Shown in pieces: positions 54,957 through 64,000 of a stretch of 64,000 nucleotides of DNA (the first letter of the stretch is position 1; every line of letters starts with the position of its first letter). This stretch comes from Trissonchulus latispiculum. Its lineage: Eukaryota; Nematoda; Enoplea; Enoplida; Ironidae. The stretch covers positions 1 to 64,000 of the forward strand of contig JASAND010010729.1 in NCBI GenBank assembly GCA_030248195.1. Reading direction: 5' to 3'. Made by a program: the position numbers and the translations under genes. The notes under the pieces were generated by a model. That model ran no database searches, had not been told where the DNA came from, and saw only the letters and a list, made by a program, of their open reading frames with translations.

Positions 54957-55285
54957 CTAAAATTAACTTAGCAAAAATACTCCAATAGCTTAAATGAACA
55001 GAACCTGCAACATAATGACTTAAAAATTCACAACATCAAGATGCTTAGATTTCCCTTTCCTGAAATCTAACTATCTGACTTTAAGCCAACACGGTCGGCT
55101 AGGGCCAAGATTATAACATCCAGATTATGCAGGGAGTTTGTTCCTGTCAGGAGGCACTGTCCAATATTCAATAAAAGCTACTCATAATGTTACTCAGCTC
55201 ACACAAAATGTACACTGAAATGTAAATTTACACAAAATATACACAGTTCCAATATTGAAAAATCCGATAATTGCATAACGCATAC

Positions 55286-55464
55286 CCTTGTAGCTGGGTG
55301 GTCTCTGTCACCGACGTGGAGGGAGCATCCGTGCCATTGAAATCCATATCCAAATTATCATCTCCAAAGTAATCATTATCACTATCCTGGGCTTCAGAAG
55401 AAGGTCTATCGGCAGACACAGAAGGTTCTTCCAGAGCAACTGGGTCTGGTAGAATGACGGGGGC
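55286..55464 (-). CDS. NCAPH: NCAPH exon (acidic region), 5' boundary uncertain
   Basis: Acidic exon with PVALEEPSVSADRPSSEAQ and DSDNDYFGDDNLDMDFNGTD, corresponding to the DDFDAND-type acidic stretch of CAP-H. The donor GTATGC after 55286 is clear. The chosen acceptor (GAGCAG, 55465-55466) is the one that keeps phase 0 with the exon at 55613-55695, but it lacks a pyrimidine tract. The open frame extends further right to 55569, so the true start could differ or a small exon may be missing. Confidence 0.7.
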
Positions 55465-55612
55465 CTGCTCGATGTCGACTCCGGTTATCGTATCCAAGTT
55501 AACCGAAAAATGCAAAATAATAAACAGAATCAAAACTAAAGGTCTTGAAAATATTAACTGAACAAACAAACTAAAACAACTATATACCGCAGAAAACTGA
55601 ACCGGAACTCAC

Positions 55613-55695
55613 CTTGGCAACATCTTCAAAATTCATGGAGGTTAGTGACGGACATAAACTGGAAGTATCTATGTCCACCAGGGTTTGCAACGCAT
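55613..55695 (-). CDS. NCAPH: NCAPH exon (CPSL motif)
   Basis: An 83-bp exon reading ALQTLVDIDTSSLCPSLTS then MNFEDVAK; LCPSL-F corresponds to the conserved ICPSLAGF of CAP-H. The acceptor is TTTGTTGTAG and the donor GTGAGT is canonical. Its first two bases complete an Asp codon begun in 56962-57202. Confidence 0.9.
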
Positions 55696-55944
55696 CTACA
55701 ACAAAAAAGGAAAACAAAACTTATAAAAATAGGCATCTAGTACGTATGCACAGTAAAAATGTCAGCATGCAATCAGAAAAACTAAGATTCGAGTATTCGA
55801 ACAATCGAACAAGCTAGGTGCCCCCACCCTTACGCTGACTAATATTGACTACCACGGGTGACCCTGTTCTAAGCTGTCTTCCATAATTGTTTGCGGAACT
55901 TCGCAAAGAAATATGAATTCTTGTATTTGGTTTTACTAAGGTAA

Positions 55945-56259
55945 TTGAATTTTACAAAGGGTATGTTAGGTTGGCAGGTAATTTCAACATTTTATGTATT
56001 TCAACACAACAAGGTAAATTATTCACCAACGTACAACCCTCTGGCGTATCCAGGGCAGGGGTTGGGGGATGAATTAAACCCATTTTTTGGATTGTCCAAA
56101 GGAAAATTTTATCAATACTCCATTACAAAAACTGTAACTCTTCGTCAAAGTCCCCTCCTTTTCAGTAATTTTTTTGACGAAACTCCTCCTTTTCAAATTT
56201 TGGATACGCCTCTGCGACGACTACAACTAATTTTCGAAAGTAGAAACAAAGACAAGTAA
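55945..56259. mobile_element. hAT-like MITE remnant (56039-56215 core) in intron
   Basis: TCTGGCGTATCCAGGG near 56038 and TTTTGGATACGCCTCTG near 56199-56215 are inverted and resemble the ends of the 6862-6933 MITE. The open frame across it is not protein-like. Confidence 0.5.
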
Positions 56260-56569
56260 TTTTAAAAGTGTTATGAATGTCGTGGGAAATATCTGGAAGG
56301 CGGAGGCCATTGAACTTGAGCAGATTTTCTAAAACGGATGAAAATCCTAAGTGGAACCATGTTCCAAACTCTCGAATATTTATGTGTCTTCGGCAGGCTG
56401 AATACATTCTATAAGCAAATCTTTACAAAGGACAAACGTAGCGGAACTTTATGGCTGCGTAACAAAATCTGAAAAAATATATACTGGAAAAATAAACGCA
56501 GATCGAAAGGTTTGGAAATGTAAAGTAATAAAAATAGACAAAATAAAGAAATTGTAGCACGAAACATAA

Positions 56570-56733
56570 ATTACAAAGTATGTTATGATTATGATTTTAT
56601 GATAAAATTCAATTTTTACAGTGCATGCTAAAAAAGCACTAATTTAGCATATTTTTCGAAAAATTTTCGCCTCCAAAATTCCTTGCCCCTCGGACTTTTG
56701 GCCCCCCGAGAAAAAATCCGTAGAATAAACCCA
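56570..56733. mobile_element. Right-end fragment of a CTGGGCTTATTCTA-family MITE
   Basis: Contains AGCATATTTTTCGAAAAATT, TTCCTTGCCCCTCGGAC and the end GTAGAATAAACCCAG. The left half is missing or unrecognisable. Confidence 0.65.
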
Positions 56734-56961
56734 GCATTACTACACTATACATACTGTAAATTCGGAAGGACCACCCTCTTCCCATTCCATGGAAAATTGG
56801 AAAAATTTAGGGCTAAGTTAACGATGAACGACTGAAAATTGAAAATCAATAGTAATACTGTAAGCATCTGACTTTTTCAACGAAAGCTCTAGAACTAGAA
56901 AAAACAAAAGTAGTTGACTTAGTTTTGTTACATGGAAAAAAGGAAGACCGCCAAAAGTCAC

Positions 56962-57202
56962 CTTTCACTAATGTAATATGACAGGCTAGATCAGAATCTT
57001 CACTTTTTTCATCGGATTGGCTCTCTTCAGCAGGGCTTTCAGTCCCTGCCATATTTCCAGGGATACCAGTGTCGAAGGCCAAGTCGTAAGAGTGAAGAGG
57101 TAGGAGGCAACGATCGTTGGACAAATGGACGGAGGCAGAAATAAGGCTGGCACTTTCGGGTCGCTCGATGGCCAGACAAACACTGCGGAACAATGGGTCA
57201 AA
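56962..57202 (-). CDS. NCAPH: NCAPH exon (DPLF motif)
   Basis: A 241-bp exon that starts FDPLFRSVCLAIERPESASL and continues LSNDRCLLPLHS. It matches the conserved VDP-FQK--ASFDE...L-L-------LLF-S region of CAP-H. A polar tail (SPAEESQSDEKSEDSD) follows. The acceptor is CTATTATAG (57203-57204) and the donor is GTGACT after 56962. It joins in phase 0 to the TVESN exon. Confidence 0.92.
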
Positions 57203-57363
57203 CTATAATAGCAAGCACTGATTCAAAACACCTTCTTTTAACTTCGTCAGCAGGTTCTGTTTAACCATTTATAGCAAGATTTCACGAAATTCAGATGGTT
57301 CAAAAATAAATGACCAAATGAGAAATATACAACCAAACTACTCATAATAGAATCATCATCTAC

Positions 57364-57432
57364 CTCATAATCCGCACCAAATGCGCCAACATTGATAGCT
57401 CTCTCATTTGATTCGACAGTTTTGCCTCGGCG
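57364..57432 (-). CDS. NCAPH: NCAPH exon (TVE-N motif)
   Basis: A 69-bp exon, 23 codons, RRGKTVESNERAINVGAFG then ADYE, equivalent to the RTIEQNINNLNVSEADRKCE segment in vertebrate CAP-H. The acceptor is CTGTTGTAG and the donor is GTAGAT. Phase 0 at both ends. Confidence 0.92.
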
Positions 57433-57559
57433 CTACAACAGTAAAACATTTCGCTGACAGTTACACGCGACAATGAATAATCACACAATACTTCTCAAAT
57501 GTTTAATTTCTAACTAAGAGAAGATTAAACACCTAAAAACTTCAAAAAAGGATCGCCAC

Positions 57560-57651
57560 CTTTCGTTTACGCTGTTTCTTCGTCATAGTCACATCTGCCT
57601 GGCCAACAGTCTCATTAATATCAGCTTCAACTTCAGTCGACACGGGATCAC
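57560..57651 (-). CDS. NCAPH: NCAPH exon (linker ending in a basic patch)
   Basis: A 92-bp exon ending MTKKQRKRK, comparable to the KKKH stretch before the TIEQN block. The acceptor is ATTATTTAG and the donor is GTGGCG. Its two leading bases complete a Ser codon from the exon at 58875-58992. The weakly conserved acidic part agrees in length with the linker in other CAP-H proteins. Confidence 0.85.
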
Positions 57652-57937
57652 CTAAATAATTTTTAATATATGTTGATTTCAAATTTTTGGCATTTTCATT
57701 GGTCGGGCGGAGTGGGCAGCCGTTACCACTTTTCCTATCCGTACAGCAAGATTCTTCAAAATTAAATCTGTGCAAGTCTTGAGTATATTTAATTTAGAGC
57801 TGCCACTGCTGTGGCCATGGCCTCATCGCGGGACCGGGGCCTAAAAATAGAAGAGGTCCAACTAAAAAATATTTTCTAATACGGCGATCCAGAACCCCGT
57901 TGAATAAAACTTGTGGCTAATCAATTAGTGCACCATG

Positions 57938-58628
57938 TTGGGCTTATTCTAGTGGATGGCTCCCCATAAACACCCTTTTCCCCCAAAATAGTGGGTGCCC
58001 CTTTTGGTACCAACTTTTGCCCTGAAAAAATCGCTCAGAAGGTCAAATTTTCGAAAAATTTCCGGTTTCGCCGGAGAGTTTTAGTCGATTTTTGCCTATT
58101 TAAGCACTAAATCTGCCTATTTTTCGCGATTACTCTAAAAATAGCGCAATATTTCAGGGTATTTTTTAGGGATTTTTTCCGGGGGGGGGGGCTTCCCGGG
58201 GGGGGCCCCAGGCCCGGGGGGGAAGATTTTTTGCCAAAATGAGCCAAAAAATGGTATTTTTTGGCGTATTTTGCATGGTGAAACACAAAAAGTTCTCAAA
58301 AATGCCAGGATTTAAGGTATAAATAGCCATTTTTACAAAAAAATCTCCGGCGAAGCCGGAAAATTTTTGAAAATTTGACCATTTTTGGAAAAAATGTAGA
58401 CCTCATTAAGGGGGCAGACCAAAATCCGGGGGGGGGGCGATTTCGGGGGGGGAGGCATTTTCGGGGGGGGGGGAGGTCAATTTAGGGGCCCCCCCCGCCC
58501 CCCCCCCTGTAAAAAATACCCTGTATTTAGCATGCTGTTAGAAAAACTTTGAAAATCCCCCCAAAATACTCACCCCCCCCCCAGCCCCCCTCCGGCCCCC
58601 CAAGAAAAACTTCCAAGAATAAGCCCAG
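57938..58628. mobile_element. CTGGGCTTATTCTA-family MITE split by a nested MITE
   Basis: The left end TTGGGCTTATTCTAG and right end AAGAATAAGCCCAG are flanked by CATG (57934-57937, 58629-58632). The palindrome CCGGTTTCGCCGG is at 58062-58074. The element at 58155-58523 sits inside, within the CAATATTTAGCATG equivalent of the CAATTTTTAGCATG found intact at 44186-44202. Confidence 0.82.
58155..58523. mobile_element. CAGGGTATTTTTT-family MITE, nested, 5-bp TSD
   Basis: The ends CAGGGTATTTTTTAGGG and GTAAAAAATACCCTG are flanked by TATTT (58150-58154, 58524-58528). The uninterrupted host MITE at 43947-44293 shows the empty site, confirming a 5-bp duplication. It contains the palindrome CCGGCGAAGCCGG (58347-58359) and several poly-G/poly-C blocks. 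Confidence 0.88.
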
Positions 58629-58874
58629 CATGTTTTGTGGAAACAAAAAACAAGGGACAAGATAGAGGGATGATTCGTGACTTATCCGTTGTTTTGCTGC
58701 GTTTTGGGATAAGAAATTACCAATTTAAAATTCCTTTTGTATTTCACAAAACTGGAGCTTAAGGCTGCAGCTAGTTCCACTGGCCCAAGGCCAAAAGCAG
58801 GCAAAATATCAAGCACAGTGTCACCATTTTCATATTCTAGATAGTGCGCTAACTCGCTAACTCTATTAGCATAC
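58629..58874 (-). other. NCAPH intron with an extended open frame
   Basis: A 52-codon minus-strand frame (DPEKYANRVSELAHYLEYEN onward, about 58883-58730) overlaps the end of the exon at 58875 in another frame. Splicing at GTATGC (58874) gives a correct phase to the next exon, so this frame is most likely chance or an old sequence, not part of NCAPH. Confidence 0.45.
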
Positions 58875-58992
58875 TTTTCAGGGTCGAATCACCCTTTCCA
58901 AATGCACCAATAATCTGATAGGTCTCACGATACAACAGATCAACTCTGTAGGAGTAAATTTTGGCGCTGGCGTCAAGAGAGGTTCCAGCAAC
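58875..58992 (-). CDS. NCAPH: NCAPH exon (LDASAKIY motif), most upstream found
   Basis: A 118-bp exon reading VAGTSLDASAKIYSYRVDLL then YRETYQIIGAFG. It matches the conserved VAAGTLDAS-KIYA-RVD--H-D-YRVLGGLG block in the N-terminal part of CAP-H. The acceptor is ATATTTTAG (58993-58994) and the donor is GTATGC. Roughly the first 140 residues of a typical CAP-H, including the SMC2-binding helices, are missing. They were not found between 59 and 64 kb, where transposons are dense, and may lie outside the window. With the other eleven exons the reading frame is open for about 654 codons. Confidence 0.94.
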
Positions 58993-59190
58993 CTAAAATA
59001 TACACATATACGTACAATAATAAAACATTTGCCGACAATTTTCTTACTTGAAGGTACTGGCACGTAGTGTACTTTCACACTGTATTTCACACGTGTAATT
59101 ACACACTTTTCTGGAAAATAACAAAAAATTAGGCAACAAAATTTTAAGTTTGACCAAATAGCCGGAAAATTTTTCAATGTGCACATTTAT

Positions 59191-59440
59191 ACAAGAATAA
59201 AAATGCTCCGATGGAGCATGAAAAATGCAATATGGGTGACGCTGGGTTTTAAACGGACAGAGGACTAGGTTTTAAAACGTTAATATGGGAGGGACAGGTT
59301 GAAATGCCAGGAGGACTAGGTTAAAAGCGCACTAATATGGACCAGCTTCGCTGAACAACCCATATTCGCGGAAACTGCCCGGACTGATGCTGGTGGCAGT
59401 TCTTCAGTAACAGTTTACCAATTTGTGAGCATAGTTCTGC
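59191..59440. mobile_element. Left half of an ACAAGAATAAAAATGCTCC element
   Basis: Nearly identical to the left arm at 45484-45730, with the same GACTAGGTTTTAAA and AATATGGACCAGCTTCGCTG units. The right arm is absent. Confidence 0.75.
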
Positions 59441-59488
59441 GTCTGCAACTATTGTATATACAGCATACATGGGCAAGGTCTCTCTTCA

Positions 59489-59875
59489 CAGGGTGTACCA
59501 GAAATTATTTTGCGCGGTCCCCCTTCGCTCAACGGGGGGGGCGTGTGACGTGGAGAGGGGAGGGGATAGCATAACAGCGATCGCACATTTTCAGAGTATT
59601 AGCAAGTATGCAGCCCCGTCTACCAATTTCCACTCGTTTTTACTCATTTCACAGATTGTATGCTTGCGAAGCTCTACAAAGTTTCCTCATTTTTGTACAA
59701 ACTAAATTAGGACAATATTCGTTAATTATAACCTAGTTTTTCTGAATAATTTATGCTAAATTGCGCAAGTCTGATATTATAAACAGCGTTCGCTTCGCTC
59801 GTCCTGCGCGGTCCCCCTGATTTTGCTTGCGCACTGCGCGGTCCCCTCAGCAATCAGGGTGTACCTGGTACACCC
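59489..59875. mobile_element. Probable TIR element with GGGTGTACCAG ends
   Basis: AGGGTGTACCAG on the left and CTGGTACACCCT on the right are inverted. TGCGCGGTCCCCCT occurs inside both ends. No clean target duplication is found. Confidence 0.55.
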
Positions 59876-59934
59876 TCAGTACACCCCTTGCGCATGTATG
59901 ATATACAGTCCCGGCTGAAAGTAACCTTCCTTTT

Positions 59935-59964
59935 TTCGCGAGCAATTCGCGAATTGCTCGCGAA
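59935..59964. repeat. Perfect 30-bp palindrome
   Basis: TTCGCGAGCAATTCG followed immediately by its complement, no spacer. CTGCTCGC and CGAGCAG words follow at 59965-60000. Outside any element with defined ends. Confidence 0.95.
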
Positions 59965-60100
59965 CAGTAGCAAAAACTGCTCGCAAATTTCCACGAGCAG
60001 TTAGTTTTTGTGTTTCTTTTCAATGTCTTTTTGCCAAAACAAAACTTTCACTTTAACTAAGCTGCATGTGCATATATACATGTGTGTGTTTAAGCATGCG

Positions 60101-61355
60101 TATAGCAAGCTTAACAAAAAAAATCATCCGAAATTTTAACAAAAAAAATCACCCCACCCTGACTCACAGGAAAGTTGCAGAGACCCAAATTTTTGCATGG
60201 TGATAGCCACACATCTCGACATTACAGCCTGTGAGTTTGAGCCCCTAGGCCCTCTCCATGCGTTCAGGGCAGACCTTTAAGTGAGGGTACCCAAAAGTGA
60301 CCTCAAAAACGTTCATGACCGAAGTTCGAATTTCGGCTGCTATTTACTAAGGGAAAACCCTAGGCAACCCATATTGTGCATGTGGCATGTACTGACTGTG
60401 GACTATCGATACATATATAGAAGTTCCCAGTTGGACCTCTGTGCCGTCCTAGGGTGGGTGATTTTTTTTGTTAAAATTTTAACAAATAAAAAATCATTTT
60501 TATGTTTTGTTACTCAAGTCAGAACAGCAGCTAGAGCAAAACTAACGTCAAATTCGAGCTCAGCAACCTCGAAAACCCTTATATACGTTGTTTTTCAGGT
60601 TGCCTGGCACTTCTGGAAGTCCAACCTGGTAACCAGCCGGGCCCGAACCGTCCGACGATAAACGTGATCCCAGAAGTCAGTATTAGGCCATAGTTACCGA
60701 AAAACTAATGCCAGATTTGAATTCAGCGCCCTGGAAAACCCCCTTGGACACGTTTATAGCCACTTCGAACTGTCCAGTTGGTACCTGGAGGGTCCGGACG
60801 GGTCCGGCAGGAGTCACGTGACCGTGGGTCATACCCCACCAAAATATGAAGTTCTGAGTTTCTCTGCCAAAATGCCTGGAAATAGGTTATAATCACTCAC
60901 AAACACGAAAAAACAACGTTTTAGCCTTTAAAACGGCACTTTAGAGCCACCAGACTTCATACTGGACGCGGTCGGGGGCCATCAGTGACCACTAAGACTT
61001 CGGCGGGGTCAGTTGCCCTAGTTGGAGCACTAGGTTAGCGGTTTTGGGTTCTAAATACGTTATCTAGTGTGCTCTATCCAAAACTGATCAGAAAAAGTTG
61101 CTAGCTGCTCTCTGGGATCCGATCCGCCACTGATTTTTTTGTTAACGGGTGATTTTTTTTAAACCTTTAACAAAAAAAATCACACATTTTCGTCTACTGC
61201 AACTTAATGGTAGGTGGTAGAGCAATGAAACTGGGGTGGTTTTAAAGCTTAGCCCAAGACCTATCCATGGGTCCTCAAAGTAACCGATTTGGTTTAGTTT
61301 TGCGAAAGTTCCAGCCAAAAAACCGAATTTTGATTTTTTTGTTAAGCTTGCTATA
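60101..61355. mobile_element. TIR element with TTAACAAAAAAAATCA iterons
   Basis: TATAGCAAGCTTAACAAAAA on the left mirrors TTTTTGTTAAGCTTGCTATA on the right, consistent with a TA duplication around TAGCAAGC ends. TTAACAAAAAAAATCA recurs at least three times near the left end, again near 60465-60495 and 61130-61180. An open + frame of 126 codons at 60281-60661 has no recognised domain. Confidence 0.6.
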
Positions 61356-61360
61356 TATGT

Positions 61361-62080
61361 ACAAGTAGGAAAAATGCTCCTTGCAGTCGCATGAAAAAGT
61401 TAATATGAGCTATGATGGTTAACATTTAAATGTGTCAAGGACAAGATTTAAAATGTTTAATATGAGCCAACATCTAAATAAGTAGAGGACAAGATGTAAA
61501 CGGCTAATATGAGCCGCTACGTTTCTCTTGGGCTCATATTGACGCTCATTTAGCTTTTGCTTACTTTGAATCCAACACTGACTTGGCTTGCATGAATAAC
61601 GACGCACAAACATTAATTTTACTAAGCTGTACGTAAATGTTTTCTTCTCCACCAATACATCCAAGTATATACACATTTAAGGCCACCATATAAGTCAACA
61701 AAACGAAACCGAAGTCCAATCTAATGAAGAAACGAAAATGCGGAACTTATGTTGTGAAATCTTAAGAAATCACATTTGAAGTTATCATCGCAATCATCAC
61801 ATTAATTCAATATATTCCCAATCCAATCAAATCGTTTATAAACACTGATGCTTATATGCTAACAGTAAACTGTATCTATGTTTGCCATTTTAGTCGCGTC
61901 AATATGAGCCCAAGAGAAACGTAGCGGCTCATATTAGCCGTTTACATCTTGTCCTCTACTTATTTAGATGTTGGCTCATATTAAACATTTTAAATCTTGT
62001 CCTTGACACATTTAAATGTTAACCATCATAGCTCATATTAACTTTTTCATGCGACTGCAAGGAGCATTTTTCCTACTTGT
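61361..62080. mobile_element. 720-bp hairpin element, ACAAGTAGGAAAAATGCTCC ends
   Basis: The arms at 61361-61550 and 61895-62080 are almost perfectly complementary over about 185 bp. Iterons GGACAAGATTTAAAATGTTT and GGACAAGATGTAAACGGCTA, each followed by AATATGAGCC, lie in both arms. The organisation parallels the element at 45484-46142, so the two are probably subfamilies. No target duplication is evident. Confidence 0.75.
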
Positions 62081-62146
62081 TCTCCGTCTAGTTTTTGGGA
62101 ACGCTGCCATAACTGTGGTTGCAGCAATCACAAATTCCGTGTACAA

Positions 62147-63275
62147 GATTTATGTATGCAAGATTTCAGCCTTCTAGCTATCTCCAGTAACTTGAACCAG
62201 GAACTGGTTCAACGTTGAACCAGTTGAACCAGATCTGGGCAGTCATGGGTCGGATCACCAAAGTTACACCACCAGTGAATTCCCCATGCCCAGTGACCTT
62301 TGTATGCAAAATTTCAGCCTTCCAACTATCTCCAGTAGCTTGAACCAGGAACTGGTTCAATTTTGAACCAGTTGAACCAGATCTGGCCCGCCATGGGTCG
62401 GATCACCAAAGTAACACCACCAGTGAATTCCCCATGCCCAATAACCTTTGTATGCACGATTTCAGCCTTCCTACTATCTCCAATAGCTTGAACCAGGACC
62501 TGGTTCAATTTTGAACCAGTTGAACCAGATCTGGCCAGCCATGGGTCAGATCACCAAAGTAACACCACCAGTGAATTCCCCATGCCCAATAACCTTTGTA
62601 TGCAAAATTTCAGCCTTCCAACTATCTCCAGTAGCTTGAACCAGGAACTGGTTCAATTTTGAACCAGTTGAACCAGATCTGGCCAGCCATGGGTCGGATC
62701 ACCAAAGTAACACCACCAGTGAATTCCTCATGCCCAATAACCTTTGTATGCATGATTTCAACCTTCCAACTATCCCCAGTAGCTTGAACCAGGAACTGGT
62801 TCAACTTTGAACCAGTTGAACCAGATCTGGCCAGCCATGGGTTGGATCACCAAAGTAACACCACCAGTGAATTCCCCATGCCCAATAACCTTTGTATGCA
62901 AAATTTCAGCCTTCCAACTATCTCCAGTAGCTTGAACCAGGAACTGGTTGAATTTTGAACCAGTTGAACCAGATCTGGCCAGCCATGGGTCGGATCACCA
63001 AAGTAACACCACCAGTGAATTCCCCATGCCCAATAACCTTTGTATGCAAAATTTCAGCCTTCTAGCTATCTCCAGTAGCTTGAACCAGGAACTGGTTCAA
63101 CTTTGAACCAGTTGAACCAGATTTGGCCAGCCATGGGTCGGATCACCAAAGTAACACCACCAGTGAATTCCCCATGCCCAATAACCTTTGTATGCAAAAT
63201 TTCAGCCTTCTAGCTATCTCCAGTAGCTTGAACCAGGAACTGGTTCAACTTTGAACCAGTTGAACCTGATGAACC
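62147..63275. repeat. 148-bp tandem repeat, about 7.6 copies
   Basis: TCCAGTAGCTTGAACCAGGA recurs at constant 148-bp spacing from about 62185 to 63221, eight times. Units are about 95 percent identical. Each has a palindromic core GAACTGGTTCAA-TTTGAACCAG followed by TTGAACCAG, and a second part CACCACCAGTGAATTCC. The 60-codon minus-strand frames in each unit are by-products of a 148-bp period lacking stops. Confidence 0.95.
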
Positions 63276-64000
63276 AGGCGAGATACGGTGTCGGCACTAT
63301 GCTCATCGTGTTCAGCGACCCAGATTTATTATATGTGGGTACCACCCCGAGGCCGAAAAACGCTGTTTTAGCCCGTTTTTAGACTATTTTAAAATTTTCG
63401 GACTTAGAAATTTTTCAGCTTGAAGGTGTCCAAAAACGCTATTTTTTCCATTTTTGACCATCTATAAAAATCGAACCAGATTGAAATTCGGAAAAAAAAC
63501 ATAAACTTGCTAAGTACCATTGCCTAGATATTAAAAAAATAGTATAGAAAAATTTTACCTATGGGCCGTTCGAAAAATCGAGTTAACACAAAATTGGAAA
63601 AAATCATGCTGAATACAGAGAAAAAAAACCCCACTTTCAAACCCGTAAGAGAAAGTCGATTTTTTCAAAGTCCATTTTTTCCGGGCAAGTTTGGTATCAT
63701 TCGAAAGCTCTTGGCCTGGAGATTTCAAAAATGTAAATATTAGCTCTTAATTCCTTCCCGTTAATTAGTTATGCCTAATTAGCACTTTTCAAAATCCGCA
63801 AAGTGCCTTTATAGCTCATATTATGGGGGGCTCTCCGAGCACCCCCATGATAACTATTGTATTACAGCTGCCTGGTTTAATGGTATATATGCACATAAGC
63901 TTATTCATTTTATTTATAACGCGCTTATACATACATAAAAGTATATGCATATATATGTGTGTATAGGGCACCTGTAATAAGTAAGCTACTACAGCTGCAC
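63276..64000. other. Unassigned AT-rich sequence
   Basis: Contains GGTATCATTCGAAAGCTCTT near 63694, the same 20-mer as in the palindromic element at 52576-53745. This may be a fragment of a related element. No gene is seen. Confidence 0.4.

Noticed and set aside
58730..58883. Extension of the NCAPH exon by a one-base shift (DPEKYANRV...)
   Set aside because: The donor at 58874 gives a perfect phase to the next exon and a better match to CAP-H, so no frameshift is needed.
59040..59103. Candidate upstream NCAPH exon between TTTTCCAG and GTAAGA
   Set aside because: In the phase required by the exon at 58992 it contains a stop, and it does not match the expected N-terminal block.
62178..62804. 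Series of 60-codon open frames on the minus strand
   Set aside because: They recur exactly with the 148-bp tandem period and have no protein features.
62147..63275. CRISPR array
   Set aside because: The whole 148-bp unit is repeated without unique spacers, and the window is animal DNA.

Overview
This is metazoan nuclear DNA. It contains spliced exons of two animal genes (a laminin alpha chain and the condensin I kleisin CAP-H/NCAPH), joined by GT-AG introns, in a dense field of mobile DNA. No species assignment is possible from the sequence. The high load of miniature transposons and the long poly-G/poly-C runs would fit an invertebrate with an expanded genome (inference). There are no bacterial operons, rRNA genes or CRISPR arrays.

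Layout. 1-3.5 kb: two minus-strand exons of the laminin N-terminal (LN) domain, with a MITE in their intron. 4-9 kb: TA microsatellites and nested inverted-repeat elements. 10.1-13.7 kb: a complete PIF/Harbinger element (36-bp inverted repeats, 3-bp target duplication) with a two-exon Myb/SANT-like gene on + and a DDE transposase on -, lying inside the Myb gene's intron. 14-15.2 kb: foldback MITE and an old element fragment. 15.8-21.3 kb: decayed Ty3/Gypsy-like element on +, unusually ordered gag, env, protease, then a pol linker. 22-25 kb: a Q-rich ORF pair, a 434-bp hairpin and repeats. 24.9-35.0 kb: a minus-strand Gypsy pol gene, split between RT/RNase H and integrase by a 7-kb non-coding insertion with a 5-bp target duplication. 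That insertion carries a striking chain of about 15 short perfect hairpins. 35.2-38.8 kb: hAT-type element (8-bp duplication) with four younger elements nested in it. 39-43 kb: palindromic MITEs.

43.3-59.0 kb: twelve minus-strand exons of NCAPH (about 654 codons, 3' end included, 5' exons not found). Its introns hold more than ten MITEs of several families. 59-62.1 kb: more TIR elements. 62.1-63.3 kb: a 148-bp tandem array. The end of the window is unassigned AT-rich DNA.

The main biology is the mobile-element community. At least eight inverted-repeat families can be defined here from their ends and target duplications, and several insertion orders can be read. The strongest candidates for something undescribed are the hairpin chain (27.6-28.9 kb), the Harbinger with the transposase antisense inside its partner gene's intron, and a foldback family with 7-bp target duplications. 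A 13-bp palindromic motif shared by otherwise different MITE families is also notable.
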